DNA of 38,472 nt from Clostridiaceae bacterium (GTDB lineage: Bacteria; Cyanobacteriota; Vampirovibrionia; Gastranaerophilales; Gastranaerophilaceae), in contig JALCDS010000015.1 of assembly GCA_022641775.1 (NCBI GenBank), forward strand, positions 1-38,472. Reading direction: 5' to 3'. Numbering within the stretch: position 1 is the stretch's first letter; each line of letters begins with the position of its first letter. The translations under genes were made by a program, and so were the position numbers. The notes under the pieces are model-generated. The model was not told the DNA's origin. It made no database searches and saw nothing but the letters and a program-made list of their open reading frames with translations. Positions 9,001 to 17,580 of the stretch are shown here, piece after piece.

Positions 9001-9532
9001 TAAAGCAAAACTTGTTGCTCATGAATCTTGTTTATATTCATTGGAATTGTTTACTGATGTTATGATAGGTTATTCATATTTTAGAATGGATAATATAGTT
9101 AAAGCCAAAGATATTGTTTATAAAGTTATAAAGACGACTAATAGCAATGGTATGATATTTATTTTATTTGTTGCATGGCTTGTGTTGGCTGAAATATATT
9201 TGAAGTTAGGAAAATATAATGTAGTATATGGCATTGTTAATAACTCATTGATTCAACTTGAAAAATCCTCGACGCCAAGCGAATATATTTTGATGTTGTT
9301 TAAATATGAAATGTTTAAGGTTATGATGTACAAACAGGAATTTGATAAGGCTGCGATTTGTATAACTCAAGCGAAATACCTTGCGGCAAAATATCAAATT
9401 AATTTCAATTTTGACGAAAATAAAGATCACTATATTCCTATCGTTACGGATGAAGATGATAACGACTCCGATATTGTGCCGGAAATGGATAGTAATTTGA
9501 ATGAGTTGTTAAATGGAAGTGAGGGAAATTAA
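6026..9532 (+). CDS. Large protein: triple zinc ribbon, degenerate nucleotide-cyclase-like domain, STAND/AAA-like domain, helical repeats
   Basis: 1168 residues; probable cytoplasmic regulatory scaffold. Residues 1-70 hold six CxxC pairs (Cys 3/6, 17/20, 28/31, 40/43, 51/54, 65/68), consistent with three zinc ribbons. Residues 84-265 resemble a class III adenylate/guanylate cyclase fold by order of hydrophobic strands, but the metal-binding motif after VLTF reads PNL, so the usual aspartate is absent. Residues 340-640 resemble the AAA_16/STAND ATPase that follows such cyclases: the P-loop position (KGIIGIRTAE) lacks GxGK[ST], while a Walker-B-like MIFIEDFDKID (464-474) remains. Residues 640 to the end are helical, TPR-like. 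The tail is acidic. The domain calls are by pattern and order, not by search. Overlaps glgA by one base (TAATG), suggesting coupling. Confidence 0.7.
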   Translation: MECPKCGFEIDEKALVCPNCKKVLKLVCPVCKTINTTNTCKRCGYVIVSKCNKCGKINQTATKKCRKCGFSTEQSVILNEANTDDFVMLVLTFPNLDNMRKILGSAQLYNRFKVNLDGIIHDTCKEKGVRRQLYKSTYAIRFDKDYSLKSSADNAVKTIIEMLNKILTMNAKLSERKNSSIRCNAFLLKRSINDDPNNLETGYNINLLYGGSKDKEEKILNTFQLIADSDVADALENKYPMAVLSNTLVKNQMKSFYEIDIKDLIQIEMPQEEEPEIEVPNFVQNMLMEQENLEDEARNSFVKKNDPDAIYDIETINFDELKCAFIRTQNVDISFHLLNAMQSHPKGIIGIRTAELYKPYSISILNTIEQTKLYKNIIPITCYDEMKYAPYSFFSDLVAGIFDYAVSQKLFVENDYSIFANIDPEGLVKDLVTLTSNGGKNPVDTRYTYFDIFLTLLQAIPESMIFIEDFDKIDSSSYDVIKYLFKAFDQLNISYILTYDKDFSLHKDMHFLLNMDNYTEIFLKPTPFEKMIEENKAAYKDILDSFYFCRIAKYSCGSILYLDTAVQYLLESNVFTIKDDVVKIANEKTIIIPSSLDKLVGRRLNLLQDDENAIKFLASAVLLGTRIDLNTVKSLEIPNIEKALAKLQDMGIIYMYNNCVHFPNYNLLRRNLLDVISPIYLKEIAKNLLEKVFMPNLPSFTKAYLYNLLDEKDKALNEWKILAELDLKLGDFSSYLNSIEKVIEFLDESANDDNQEFIEKEKKDLYVKISDNMFEYIPEKTATIVQSALENLEKDHNTDKIINLCNKMIQGDLFAGNYLHALELTHKILSLLPPSSLTPAYPNFNPYFYMMSLIHIQILFNIGALNECIDIGYRVLNEVKDATTASLKPDSYSLEEFENIIIDSIAYIALANVISMKGNVQQFLEITRSDFSKVPPAYAIFIQLEALIHGAPVNADIFKDEKTDSFAQILYNVIQAFSVNFEDPNAFAQNIYKAKLVAHESCLYSLELFTDVMIGYSYFRMDNIVKAKDIVYKVIKTTNSNGMIFILFVAWLVLAEIYLKLGKYNVVYGIVNNSLIQLEKSSTPSEYILMLFKYEMFKVMMYKQEFDKAAICITQAKYLAAKYQINFNFDENKDHYIPIVTDEDDNDSDIVPEMDSNLNELLNGSEGN

Positions 9533-10983
9533 TGAAAGTATTATTTGCATCGGCAGAAGTAGCACCATTTTCAAAAGCAGGTGGACTTGCAGATGTTGTT
9601 GGAAGCTTGCCGAAGGATTTAGAAAAAGATGCTGAAATAGCTATATTTACACCTTTTCATGGGTGTATAGATGCAGATAAATACGGAATTAAAGAACTTG
9701 AAAATTCTGAGATGTGGTTAACTTTTGGAAATCAAGGTCACAAATTCAGACTGTTTATGTGTAAATTACCCGGAACAAATATAAATGTGTTTTTTGTTCA
9801 TAATGATTGGTATTTTACTTGTTTTAAAGAGGTTTATCCAAAATGGATGGATACCAGATACGAACATGAAAGGTATGTTGCCTTTTCCCTTGCAACACTT
9901 GAATATGCAAAAGCTTTAAATTTTAAGGCTGATGTTATTCATGCAAATGATTGGCATACTGCGATGATTCCTTTATATTTGCATAGCAATTATAAATTTG
10001 ATGATTTTTGGAAAGATACAAAATGTGTATTTGAAATCCATAATCTTGCTTATCAAGGTGTTTGGTTTGAAGACATTCTTGATTTCGCAAATATGCGCCA
10101 TGATATTGTTTATAACGAATGGGGTTGTGAACATTATGGTAGGGTAAATTGGATGAAAGGTGCAATCAATTATTCTGATAAAGTTGTTGCCGTTTCTCCA
10201 AATTATTCAAGAGAAATTTTGACTTCAGAATATGGAGAAGGAATGGATTATACTCTGCGTGGGGCGAATAATCAGGGAAAATTGGTCGGTATTTTGAACG
10301 GAATTGATTATACCGTTTTTGACCCGAAAACTGATAAAAATATTTCAAAAAATTATGATTTAAAAACCGTAAAAAGCGGTAAAGATGCAAATAAAAAGGC
10401 TTTATGTAAAAAATTCGGTTTAGAATACAATCCGGATAGACCGCTTATTGGTTTTGTGTCAAGACTTGTAGGGCAAAAGGGAATTGATTTGATTCGCGGA
10501 GCTGAAAATGATATGAAAAATATTAATGCCGATTTCGTATTTTTAGGGAGTGGAAATAAAGATTATGAAAATCTTTTGATTTGGTTATCAAACAATTCTT
10601 CTAATATAAGGGCTTATATCGGATATAAAGCAGAATTGGCAAATCTTATTTATGCCGGAACCGACTTTTTCTTGATGCCGTCAAAATTTGAACCTTGTGG
10701 TTTGAGTCAATTAATTGCAATGAGATATGGCTCTTTGCCTATAGTTAGAGCAACAGGCGGACTTGAAGATACAGTTACGGGGTATCCGCTTGATGATTCA
10801 ACAGGATTCAAGTTCTGGGGCTATGATTCAAATGCAATGATGGATGCCATCAGAACTGCACTAGGCGTTTATCAGGATAAATATACCTTTAATGCAATGA
10901 GAAAATCTGCACTAAAAGCCGACTTTTCATGGAAAAAATCTGCTAAAAAATATTTGGAAATGTATAAAGAACTTTGTAATTAA
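9532..10983 (+). CDS. glgA: Glycogen synthase (ADP-glucose type)
   Basis: GT5 glycosyltransferase that extends alpha-1,4-glucan from ADP-glucose. 483 residues, normal length. The N-terminus MKVLFASAEVAPFSKAGGLADV carries the KxGGL nucleotide-sugar motif (K15-L19). A second domain starts near RPLIGFVSRLVGQKGIDL and has the conserved PSKFEPCGLSQ segment and RATGGLEDTV. The start overlaps the stop of the upstream 1168-residue gene by one base and has GAGGGA 5-6 bases upstream. The partner glgC lies 18.7 kb away. The stop codon abuts the stop of the convergent glycosyltransferase gene. Confidence 0.96.
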   Translation: MKVLFASAEVAPFSKAGGLADVVGSLPKDLEKDAEIAIFTPFHGCIDADKYGIKELENSEMWLTFGNQGHKFRLFMCKLPGTNINVFFVHNDWYFTCFKEVYPKWMDTRYEHERYVAFSLATLEYAKALNFKADVIHANDWHTAMIPLYLHSNYKFDDFWKDTKCVFEIHNLAYQGVWFEDILDFANMRHDIVYNEWGCEHYGRVNWMKGAINYSDKVVAVSPNYSREILTSEYGEGMDYTLRGANNQGKLVGILNGIDYTVFDPKTDKNISKNYDLKTVKSGKDANKKALCKKFGLEYNPDRPLIGFVSRLVGQKGIDLIRGAENDMKNINADFVFLGSGNKDYENLLIWLSNNSSNIRAYIGYKAELANLIYAGTDFFLMPSKFEPCGLSQLIAMRYGSLPIVRATGGLEDTVTGYPLDDSTGFKFWGYDSNAMMDAIRTALGVYQDKYTFNAMRKSALKADFSWKKSAKKYLEMYKELCN

Positions 10984-11937
10984 TTATTTTAGTTCTATAT
11001 CTTTGATGTAGCGAGGACGTGCTTTTACTTCCTTAAATACTTGTCCTATATATTCACCGAGAATTCCGACACAGAACAGTTGGATTCCGCCAAATACGCA
11101 CATTAAAAGAATAATTGTTGACCAGCCGTTCGGACTGTTGTTATAAAATATTTTTTCAAATACTGTTTCTATACCTACTAAAAGTCCGAATAATGCCATT
11201 GCAAATCCTAAAACGGTGATAAATCTTAATGGAACAATGCTGAATGATGTAATACCGTTTAGCGCCAACCCCATTAATGATACAAAATTAAATTTGGATT
11301 TGCCGGCCTTACGAGGTTTTACATCAAAATTTACATAAGAGGTTTTTAAGCCTACGTCATTGAAAAATCCTCTTAAAAAGAGATATTTTTCAGGATATTC
11401 AGCCATAATATCCAATGCACGTTTACTTACCAATCTGTAATCGGAGTGATTCATTGGAATATTTGCACCTAGTATATTCATGGTCTTGTAGAATAAAACT
11501 GCGGTAGCCTTTTTCCAGAAAGAATCTGTGTTTCTACTATTTCTTATACCTGAAACTATATCGGAACCGTGTTGGAATTTTTCAATAAATCTTTCTATAG
11601 CCCATTCATCTTGTTGAAGGTCAGCATCAATAGATACACAGCAATCACAACCTATTTCTCTTACTGCATCCAATCCTGCGATAAGTGCTTTTTGGTTTCC
11701 AAAATTTCTTATGAATTTTAAACCTTTTACGTGGTGGTTTGTTTTATGAAGATTACAAATAATATCCCATGTTGAATCTGTCGAACCATCATCAATCAAA
11801 TAAATATAACTTCTGGCACTGATTTTACCCTTTGCAATCAAGTTGTTCATAACAACAAAAAGCTGTTTTACTGTTGATTCTACGCATAATTCCTCGTTAT
11901 AACACGGGATAATAATTGCTAAAACTGAATTTTCCAT
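10984..11937 (-). CDS. GT2 family glycosyltransferase with C-terminal membrane anchor (GtrB/DPM1-like)
   Basis: 317 residues. This family usually transfers a sugar from a nucleotide donor to a polyprenyl phosphate at the cytoplasmic membrane face. The GT-A core shows IIIPCYNEE, LIDDGSTDST (DD at 49-50) and DADLQQD (104-110), then SDYRLVSKRALD and the basic KPRKAGKSKF. Two membrane helices follow, roughly 232-253 and 268-295, and the protein ends in GEYIGQVFKEVKARPRYI, typical of the GtrB/ArnC/DPM1 group. The donor cannot be told. A GGGCGAG stretch lies upstream of the ATG. Divergent from a YdjC deacetylase gene, an association seen in lipid and cell-envelope sugar modification (inference). 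Confidence 0.92.
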   Translation of the reverse strand: MENSVLAIIIPCYNEELCVESTVKQLFVVMNNLIAKGKISARSYIYLIDDGSTDSTWDIICNLHKTNHHVKGLKFIRNFGNQKALIAGLDAVREIGCDCCVSIDADLQQDEWAIERFIEKFQHGSDIVSGIRNSRNTDSFWKKATAVLFYKTMNILGANIPMNHSDYRLVSKRALDIMAEYPEKYLFLRGFFNDVGLKTSYVNFDVKPRKAGKSKFNFVSLMGLALNGITSFSIVPLRFITVLGFAMALFGLLVGIETVFEKIFYNNSPNGWSTIILLMCVFGGIQLFCVGILGEYIGQVFKEVKARPRYIKDIELK

Positions 11938-11961
11938 TAAGCTCGCCCTTCAAAATTGATA

Positions 11962-11991
11962 TTGCCAAACCTATATAATCTATACTATAAT
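11962..11991 (+). promoter_or_regulatory. Sigma-70-type promoter for the deacetylase/PLD gene pair
   Basis: TTGCCA (11962-11967) and TATAAT (11986-11991) are separated by 18 bases. A second TATAAT lies at 11974-11979 but has no well-spaced -35. The start would be near 11998, giving a leader of about 23 bases that holds AAGGAA at 12009-12014. Confidence 0.6.
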
Positions 11992-12020
11992 ACATGTAAT
12001 AATTAGGCAAGGAAATTTTA

Positions 12021-12866
12021 ATGAATAATAAGAAATTTATTTTAAACGCTGATGATTTTGGTTTGTCAAAAGAGAACAATAGAGCGGTTTTGGACGGTTA
12101 TAACAATGGATTTTTAACCAGTGCAAGTGTTTGTGCAAACGGTGAGGCTTTTAATTCTGCGGTAAATGAAATTTTACCTGAATGCCAAAACCTCGGTATC
12201 GGGGTTCATTTGAATATTATCGAAGGCAAAGCTTTAACTAAAAATGAGCTTTTAACGAATAAAAATAATGAGTTTAACAATGGTTTTATAGCGCTTTGGC
12301 TAAAATCATATAACCCTGCTTTTTTGCAAGAGGTTGAAAAAGAGTTTAGATGCCAAATAGAAACGGTTATGCAATATACCAAGGTTGATCATATAGATTC
12401 GCATGTGCATGTGCACAGTATTCCGAACCTTTTTAAATTGACTTTGAAGTTGGCAGAAGAATACAAAATACCTTATATAAGAACTCAGTATGAAGAAATG
12501 TACTTTGTGCCTAATATATTCAAGCATTTGAATTTGAAATATCCGCCGAATATTTTAAAAATAATTTTGTTAAATCATTTTACCCAAAATAATCGAAAAC
12601 TGCTTTCAAAAAGCGACGTAAAAACCAATGACTTTATTATTGGTGTAGGATATACAGGTTTGATGGAGTCTTCAACTGTTGAATATGGGCTTGATGCGTT
12701 GGATGATGAAGATTGCATAGCAGAATCATTGATACATCCTTGTGTTTACTCTAATGGAAAACGTAATCAGCATTACAACGAGTTTTTAATAACTCAGGAT
12801 AAAAGACTTAAAGATTCTATTGAGCGTATGGGGTTTGAAATAACCAATTATAAAAAAATGTTGTAA
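12021..12866 (+). CDS. YdjC/ChbG-family carbohydrate deacetylase
   Basis: Metal-dependent deacetylase family acting on N-acetylated sugars, for example chitooligosaccharides or glycolipids; HpnK belongs here. 281 residues. It shows the N-terminal KFILNADDFGLSK (D11-D12), TSASVCANGEAF, GIGVHLNI (H63) and DHIDSHVHVH (123-132), the expected metal and catalytic ligands. AAGGAA at 12009-12014 sits 6 bases before the ATG. It overlaps the following PLD-like gene by one base (TAATG), so the two are translationally coupled. Facing the GT2 gene, it may act on a lipid-linked sugar (inference). The family is secure, the substrate unknown. Confidence 0.92.
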   Translation: MNNKKFILNADDFGLSKENNRAVLDGYNNGFLTSASVCANGEAFNSAVNEILPECQNLGIGVHLNIIEGKALTKNELLTNKNNEFNNGFIALWLKSYNPAFLQEVEKEFRCQIETVMQYTKVDHIDSHVHVHSIPNLFKLTLKLAEEYKIPYIRTQYEEMYFVPNIFKHLNLKYPPNILKIILLNHFTQNNRKLLSKSDVKTNDFIIGVGYTGLMESSTVEYGLDALDDEDCIAESLIHPCVYSNGKRNQHYNEFLITQDKRLKDSIERMGFEITNYKKML

Positions 12867-14605
12867 TGAAAAAATATTTATCAATAATTCTAATTTTGAT
12901 GCTTTTTATCGTATTTTTTGTTGTTGATACAAAAAGAAGACGTGAATTTAAAGTCTTGAAAATTATTTCTCCCGAAACTATTGTTGTAGATTTGAATAAT
13001 AACGGCTCTCAAGATATTGATGAAACTGTTTGCGTTAATGGTGTAAAATCTTATAAATTTGATATAAATGATACAAAAAATATTGGGTTATGGTATTTAG
13101 CAAACCAGTTCGCTCTAAAAACTTTGAAGGATAAAACTGTAAAAGTGAATTTTACAGGACAAACATCTCCGGCTTGTCGTTTTGCAGATGTTAAGGTTGA
13201 TAATGTAGATTATGGGTTTGAACTCACAAAGAACAATTTCAACTTAAATAAAATTGATAAAGTGAAACTTTTGAAACAGCAAGAAGCCGTACAAAAATTG
13301 AATTTGGTAATATATAACCATAAAAGTAACAAAGTCCACAAGCTCACCTGTAAATACGGTAAAATGGCTCATGATATTGTTATTTTGCCATATAGACAGG
13401 TGCCTAAAGATGCAAAACAGTGCAAATTCTGTTTTGGTAAAAAATACCATAAAAGGCATTTTTATAAGCACAAAACAAAACGCACATATCCATCTGTTAT
13501 GAAAGATAAAAATATTGAATTGATTTTGTCCGATTATACAAATATTTTGAAACCGGATAGATATTGTACTTACACTTTTTGTAAGACTTTTGTCAAAGAA
13601 ATTAACTCATCAAAATCATCAATTGATATTGCAGCATATGGTTTTGATAATATCCCGAAAGTTCAAATTGCTCTGAAAAATGCAAAGAAACGTGGCGTGA
13701 AAATTAGAGTAGTTTATGATGTCGGGAAAGGTGGGGTTCCTGATTATTATACAGAAACAACAAAATTTTTATCCTTTTTACCAAAAGAAAATCTTCAAAA
13801 TGATTTGAATAAGAAGAAAACAATTACAAAAATTCTTATGCACAACAAATTCGCTATTTTTGATAAAAAAGATGTTTTTACGGGTTCAATGAATTTTTCT
13901 GCAACAGGTTTTTCAGGGTTTAATGCAAATTCTGTTGTGCTTATAAAATCATCTTCGTTGGCTCAAATTTATGAAAACGAATTTGAACAGATGTTTGAAG
14001 GCAAATTTCATAATTCAAAAAATTCCCTTCTCCCTCATAAAGCCGGTAATGTCAGAATTTATTTTTCTCCGCAAGATAAAATAATATCGTCTCAAATTTT
14101 GCCGTTGGTTAAGGGGGCTAAACATTCGATTTATATGCCGACATTTTTGATTACCCATGAAGAATTGACGTCAGCGCTTGTCAATGCTCGTAAAAGAGGT
14201 GTTGATATAAAATTGATTGTTGATGCTACAAATGCCAAAGAAAGCCGTTCAAAAGTAAAACTTTTGCGGGCAAACGGGATTCCTGTCAAAGTTGAAAATT
14301 ATGCGGGGAAAATGCATTCAAAAACAATGATAGTGGATAATCGTTATATTGTCTTGGGTTCAATGAATTTTTCAAAAAGCGGTGAAAACAAGAACGATGA
14401 AAACTGTATGATTATTGATGATACAAAGCTTGCAAAATTTTATACCGGATTTTTTAATTATGTTTGGAATAAGATTCCAAAAGCGTATTTGACTCATTAT
14501 GTAGCAGCTGAAGGCAAATATTCTTGGGGCTCTTGTAAAGATGGTGTTGATAACGATTTTGACGGCAAAATAGATATGGCAGACGAAGCCTGTCGTGGAA
14601 AATAG
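12866..14605 (+). CDS. Membrane-anchored phospholipase D-like protein with two HKD motifs
   Basis: 579 residues. An N-terminal signal anchor (about 5-20) places the rest outside the cytoplasmic membrane. Residues 27-120 resemble an OB-fold/staphylococcal-nuclease-like start (FKVLKIISPETIVVDL, with a DxNxNGxxDxDE stretch). Residues 157-190 carry H, C162, C186 and C189 in an Ada-like zinc pattern. Two PLD domains follow: HKD1 H326-x-K328-x4-D333 and HKD2 H484-x-K486-x4-D491, each followed by GSMNFS. The C-terminus has SCKDGVDNDFDGKIDMADEAC, a calcium-loop-like repeat flanked by two cysteines. Members may cleave phospholipids or nucleic acids; the SNase-like and zinc parts lean to a nuclease, but this is inference. 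Coupled to the upstream deacetylase gene. Confidence 0.88.
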   Translation: MKKYLSIILILMLFIVFFVVDTKRRREFKVLKIISPETIVVDLNNNGSQDIDETVCVNGVKSYKFDINDTKNIGLWYLANQFALKTLKDKTVKVNFTGQTSPACRFADVKVDNVDYGFELTKNNFNLNKIDKVKLLKQQEAVQKLNLVIYNHKSNKVHKLTCKYGKMAHDIVILPYRQVPKDAKQCKFCFGKKYHKRHFYKHKTKRTYPSVMKDKNIELILSDYTNILKPDRYCTYTFCKTFVKEINSSKSSIDIAAYGFDNIPKVQIALKNAKKRGVKIRVVYDVGKGGVPDYYTETTKFLSFLPKENLQNDLNKKKTITKILMHNKFAIFDKKDVFTGSMNFSATGFSGFNANSVVLIKSSSLAQIYENEFEQMFEGKFHNSKNSLLPHKAGNVRIYFSPQDKIISSQILPLVKGAKHSIYMPTFLITHEELTSALVNARKRGVDIKLIVDATNAKESRSKVKLLRANGIPVKVENYAGKMHSKTMIVDNRYIVLGSMNFSKSGENKNDENCMIIDDTKLAKFYTGFFNYVWNKIPKAYLTHYVAAEGKYSWGSCKDGVDNDFDGKIDMADEACRGK

Positions 14606-14628
14606 AGTTGAAGCTATAACTGTAAAAT

Positions 14629-15351
14629 TTAAGGATTTGTGATTATTTTTGCCTCTACCCGTTTTTGTTTATTCAGTGAATTGCCTAAACTTTTTGCAAG
14701 TTGTGCGGAGGTATTCGCATTGTAGAATTTTCCGCTTGTGACTAGCGCAGTACATTTTAGTTGATCCAAATCTTCATCATTATTTATATTAAAAGCTATG
14801 ACGTCAATATGAATGTCTCGTCGTAGTTTTACCAATTGCATTACGTATTCACAAGGACTTTCATCACAATTTTCGCCACCATCTGTCAGTAAAATAATAT
14901 GTTTGTCACCCATTACCCCTTGGAAATCCCTATAAACTGCCTGTTTTAGTGAATATGTGATAGGTGTCATTCCGTGTGGTTTTGTTTTTTGAAGGGAAGA
15001 TAAGATATTTTCTGCATTGTTGGATTGAATAGGATTTAATAAAGTTGAGGCTCTACAAGCATCCATTTGCGTAAATCCCATTCTATGTCCGTAAACTCTC
15101 AGTCCTATTTCGGCATTAGGATTTAAGGAAGGCAGTATTTTTTTCATTGTGTCAAGCATTGTTTCAAGTTTAGAAGTCTCTTCCAATGCTTCTGTCATAC
15201 TGTTTGAAAAATCTAAAATGAACAGAACTTTTTCAGTATCGTTGTTGAACATATTTTTGTTGTAGTTATCGTATTTTTGTAAATTGTATGGATTTGCAAA
15301 TACCGGCAAAAATATAAAAATTAATATCAATATTAAAAAAATATTTTTCAT
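14629..15351 (-). CDS. Secreted von Willebrand factor A domain protein
   Basis: 240 residues. A clear signal peptide (MKN, hydrophobic core 4-17) ends at VFA-NP, cleavage near 19/20. The mature part is a single VWA domain with a complete MIDAS metal site: DFSNS (D47, S49, S51), T129 in HGMTP and D157 in LLTDGGE. It also has four Cys (99, 162, 167 and 204). It probably binds a protein or polymer ligand through a divalent metal at the cell surface or periplasm. The stop lies 23 bases from the stop of the convergent PLD gene. No Shine-Dalgarno sequence precedes the ATG. The ligand is unknown. Confidence 0.88.
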   Translation of the reverse strand: MKNIFLILILIFIFLPVFANPYNLQKYDNYNKNMFNNDTEKVLFILDFSNSMTEALEETSKLETMLDTMKKILPSLNPNAEIGLRVYGHRMGFTQMDACRASTLLNPIQSNNAENILSSLQKTKPHGMTPITYSLKQAVYRDFQGVMGDKHIILLTDGGENCDESPCEYVMQLVKLRRDIHIDVIAFNINNDEDLDQLKCTALVTSGKFYNANTSAQLAKSLGNSLNKQKRVEAKIITNP

Positions 15352-15440
15352 ATCTATATTATTTATTAGTTTGTTGTATTTTCAATTAATCATTATTCTA
15401 TTTATTTGTAGTAAAATATTCAGTAATAAAGGATAGAATT

Positions 15441-16190
15441 TTGCCACATTTTTTTGTTAAAACATCTGATATTAATGAAAATAATGTTGTTGTATCTGAT
15501 AAAGAAACATACAATCACATCGCAAAATCTTTGCGTGCAAGAATTGGCGAGGCACTCCTTTTTATTGACGAAAATCAAATTCAATACGAAACAAAAATAA
15601 CTCAAATAACAAAATCTGAAATTGTTGCGCAAATTCTTAAACACTACAAATCGTCAAGGGATTTGGAATTTAATATCTATTTGGCGCAGAGTCCGTTGAG
15701 ATCTGATTCTCAAAATTTTGTTATGGAAAAATCTACGGAACTTGGTATTCGTGGAGTTTATCCTGTTATAACAGACAATTGTGCCGTAAAACGTGATATT
15801 ATAGAAAAGAAAATAGATAAGTGGCAAAAAATTATGTTTGAAGCCTCAAAACAATGTGAACGTGCGATTATTCCAAAATGTTTTGAATTAACAAAGCTTG
15901 AAACACTTATTAATGATGAAAAGTTTGACAAAATTATTGCTTTTTGTGAGAGAATTTCTAAAAAGACTTTAAAATCTTTTGTAAAAGAAAATAAAATTAA
16001 CAAAAATGCTAACGTTCTTGTCATAATTGGACCGGAAGGCGGGTTTTCAGATAGAGAATTTGAATTGTTCCAAAATAATGAAAAGGTCGAAATGTTAACT
16101 CTCGGAGATTTAATTTTGAAAGCTGATACAGCTGTTGTTGTTGCGTTAGGAAATATAATTTATGAATTCACAAATAGTATCAAAAATTAA
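15441..16190 (+). CDS. rsmE: 16S rRNA (uracil-N3)-methyltransferase RsmE
   Basis: SPOUT-fold enzyme that methylates U1498 of 16S rRNA using S-adenosylmethionine. 249 residues, standard length. The N-terminal PUA-like part begins PHFFVKTSDI, followed by SPLRSDSQNFVMEKSTELGI and the knotted SAM site IIGPEGGFSDRE and LTLGDLILKADTAVVVAL. The start is TTG at 15441, with AAAGGA at 15428-15433 seven bases upstream; the alternative start codons lie inside conserved sequence. The 3' end overlaps the start of the nucleotidyltransferase gene by 29 bases. Confidence 0.93.
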   Translation: MPHFFVKTSDINENNVVVSDKETYNHIAKSLRARIGEALLFIDENQIQYETKITQITKSEIVAQILKHYKSSRDLEFNIYLAQSPLRSDSQNFVMEKSTELGIRGVYPVITDNCAVKRDIIEKKIDKWQKIMFEASKQCERAIIPKCFELTKLETLINDEKFDKIIAFCERISKKTLKSFVKENKINKNANVLVIIGPEGGFSDREFELFQNNEKVEMLTLGDLILKADTAVVVALGNIIYEFTNSIKN

Positions 16191-17580
16191 AAATGATAAA
16201 ATTCTATCAGAAATATCTAAACTGGCAACAGGCGAGGTGTATGTTGTCGGCGGAACTGTCAGAGATTGGTTTTTAGGTAAAGATACATTTGATCGCGATA
16301 TTATTGTTATAAATGATTCTGCAAAAGAGTTTGCTTTAAAGGTTAAAGAAACCTTGGGCGGAACTTTTGTTCCTTTGGATGAAGTGAATAATATTTATCG
16401 CGTGGTTTTGCCTGATAAAATGAATTATATTGATATTACAAATGCCGTTGAAAATTCGCTTGAACGTGATATTTTGAGACGAGATTTAACTATTAATTCA
16501 ATTGCGGTTAATCTCAAAACTTGTGAAGTTGTTGATATAACAGGTGGAATTACGGACATAAAAAACGGGGTTCTTCATTGTATAAGTGAAGAAAATTTTA
16601 TTGATGATCCGTTAAGGTTGCTTAGAGTATTTAGATTTCAAGCTTTATTTGGATTTGAGATAGAAAGAGATACTTTCAACTATATTTGTGAGCATAGCAA
16701 ACTTATTTCAAAACCGGCAAAAGAACGTGTGAATTATGAATTGTTAAAAATGTTTTCCGGTGATTTTTGTGTCAAAGCACTGAAACATATGAATAAATCC
16801 TGGATGTTAGAAGAAATATTCCCGTTTGTTAAAGAACTAAAGCAAGTCCCGCCTAATTCTCATCATCATCTTGACTTGTTTCACCATTCATTAGAAGTCG
16901 TAAATCAAATTCAAAATATTTACGAGAAATCTGACAAATATGTTCAAACCCATTTAGATACAGTTGAATTTGGAGGGTTTTCAAGACTTACCTATTTAAA
17001 ATTAGCAGGATTTATGCATGATATAGGTAAATTTTCTACTTGGACTATTGAACCTGAGACCGGTAGACATAGATTTATCAAACATGATGATGTTGGGGCA
17101 AAGATGTCGATTTCAATTTTGAAAAAATTGAAATTTTCAAAAAAACAAATTGAATATATTTCAAAAATGATAAAATATCATATTTATCCGTCATCTGTGA
17201 TGCAATCGCCAGAGATTACCGACAAGATAATGATGAGATACGTCAGAAAAATGAATACTGATGTTATCGATAATATAGTGATTGCGAAAGCTGATAGATT
17301 GTCTGCAAGAGGTCCTGTGATAACGGATGAAATTGTCGAAAAGAATATTTCATCATTAAATAAACTTTTAAATTTTTATAATGATAATAAGGATTTATTA
17401 AAGCCATTACCCGTTTTGATTGATGGAAATGAAATAATGTCGATTTTAAATATAAACCCATCAAAAATGTTGGGCAAAATTCTAGATGAACTTCACGAAA
17501 AACAGTTGAATGGTGAAATTTTGGATAAAGAACATGCTATTTTATTCGTAAAAAACTATAATTTTGAAGAAAACAAATGA
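16162..17580 (+). CDS. cca: tRNA nucleotidyltransferase / poly(A) polymerase family with HD domain
   Basis: Class II nucleotidyltransferase, likely the CCA-adding enzyme that completes or repairs tRNA 3' ends. 472 residues. The head domain shows VVGGTVRDWFLG (30-39) and the metal pair D44-x-D46 (DRDI). RRDLTINSIA (106-115) and DDPLRLLRVFRFQA (148-161) are also canonical. A C-terminal HD domain (HDIGK, 286-290) follows, as in bacterial CCA enzymes with phosphohydrolase activity. It could instead be an A-adding or C-adding enzyme or poly(A) polymerase; sequence alone does not settle this. The ATG lies inside the end of rsmE, with AGGA 11 bases upstream. Confidence 0.9.
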   Translation: MNSQIVSKIKNDKILSEISKLATGEVYVVGGTVRDWFLGKDTFDRDIIVINDSAKEFALKVKETLGGTFVPLDEVNNIYRVVLPDKMNYIDITNAVENSLERDILRRDLTINSIAVNLKTCEVVDITGGITDIKNGVLHCISEENFIDDPLRLLRVFRFQALFGFEIERDTFNYICEHSKLISKPAKERVNYELLKMFSGDFCVKALKHMNKSWMLEEIFPFVKELKQVPPNSHHHLDLFHHSLEVVNQIQNIYEKSDKYVQTHLDTVEFGGFSRLTYLKLAGFMHDIGKFSTWTIEPETGRHRFIKHDDVGAKMSISILKKLKFSKKQIEYISKMIKYHIYPSSVMQSPEITDKIMMRYVRKMNTDVIDNIVIAKADRLSARGPVITDEIVEKNISSLNKLLNFYNDNKDLLKPLPVLIDGNEIMSILNINPSKMLGKILDELHEKQLNGEILDKEHAILFVKNYNFEENK

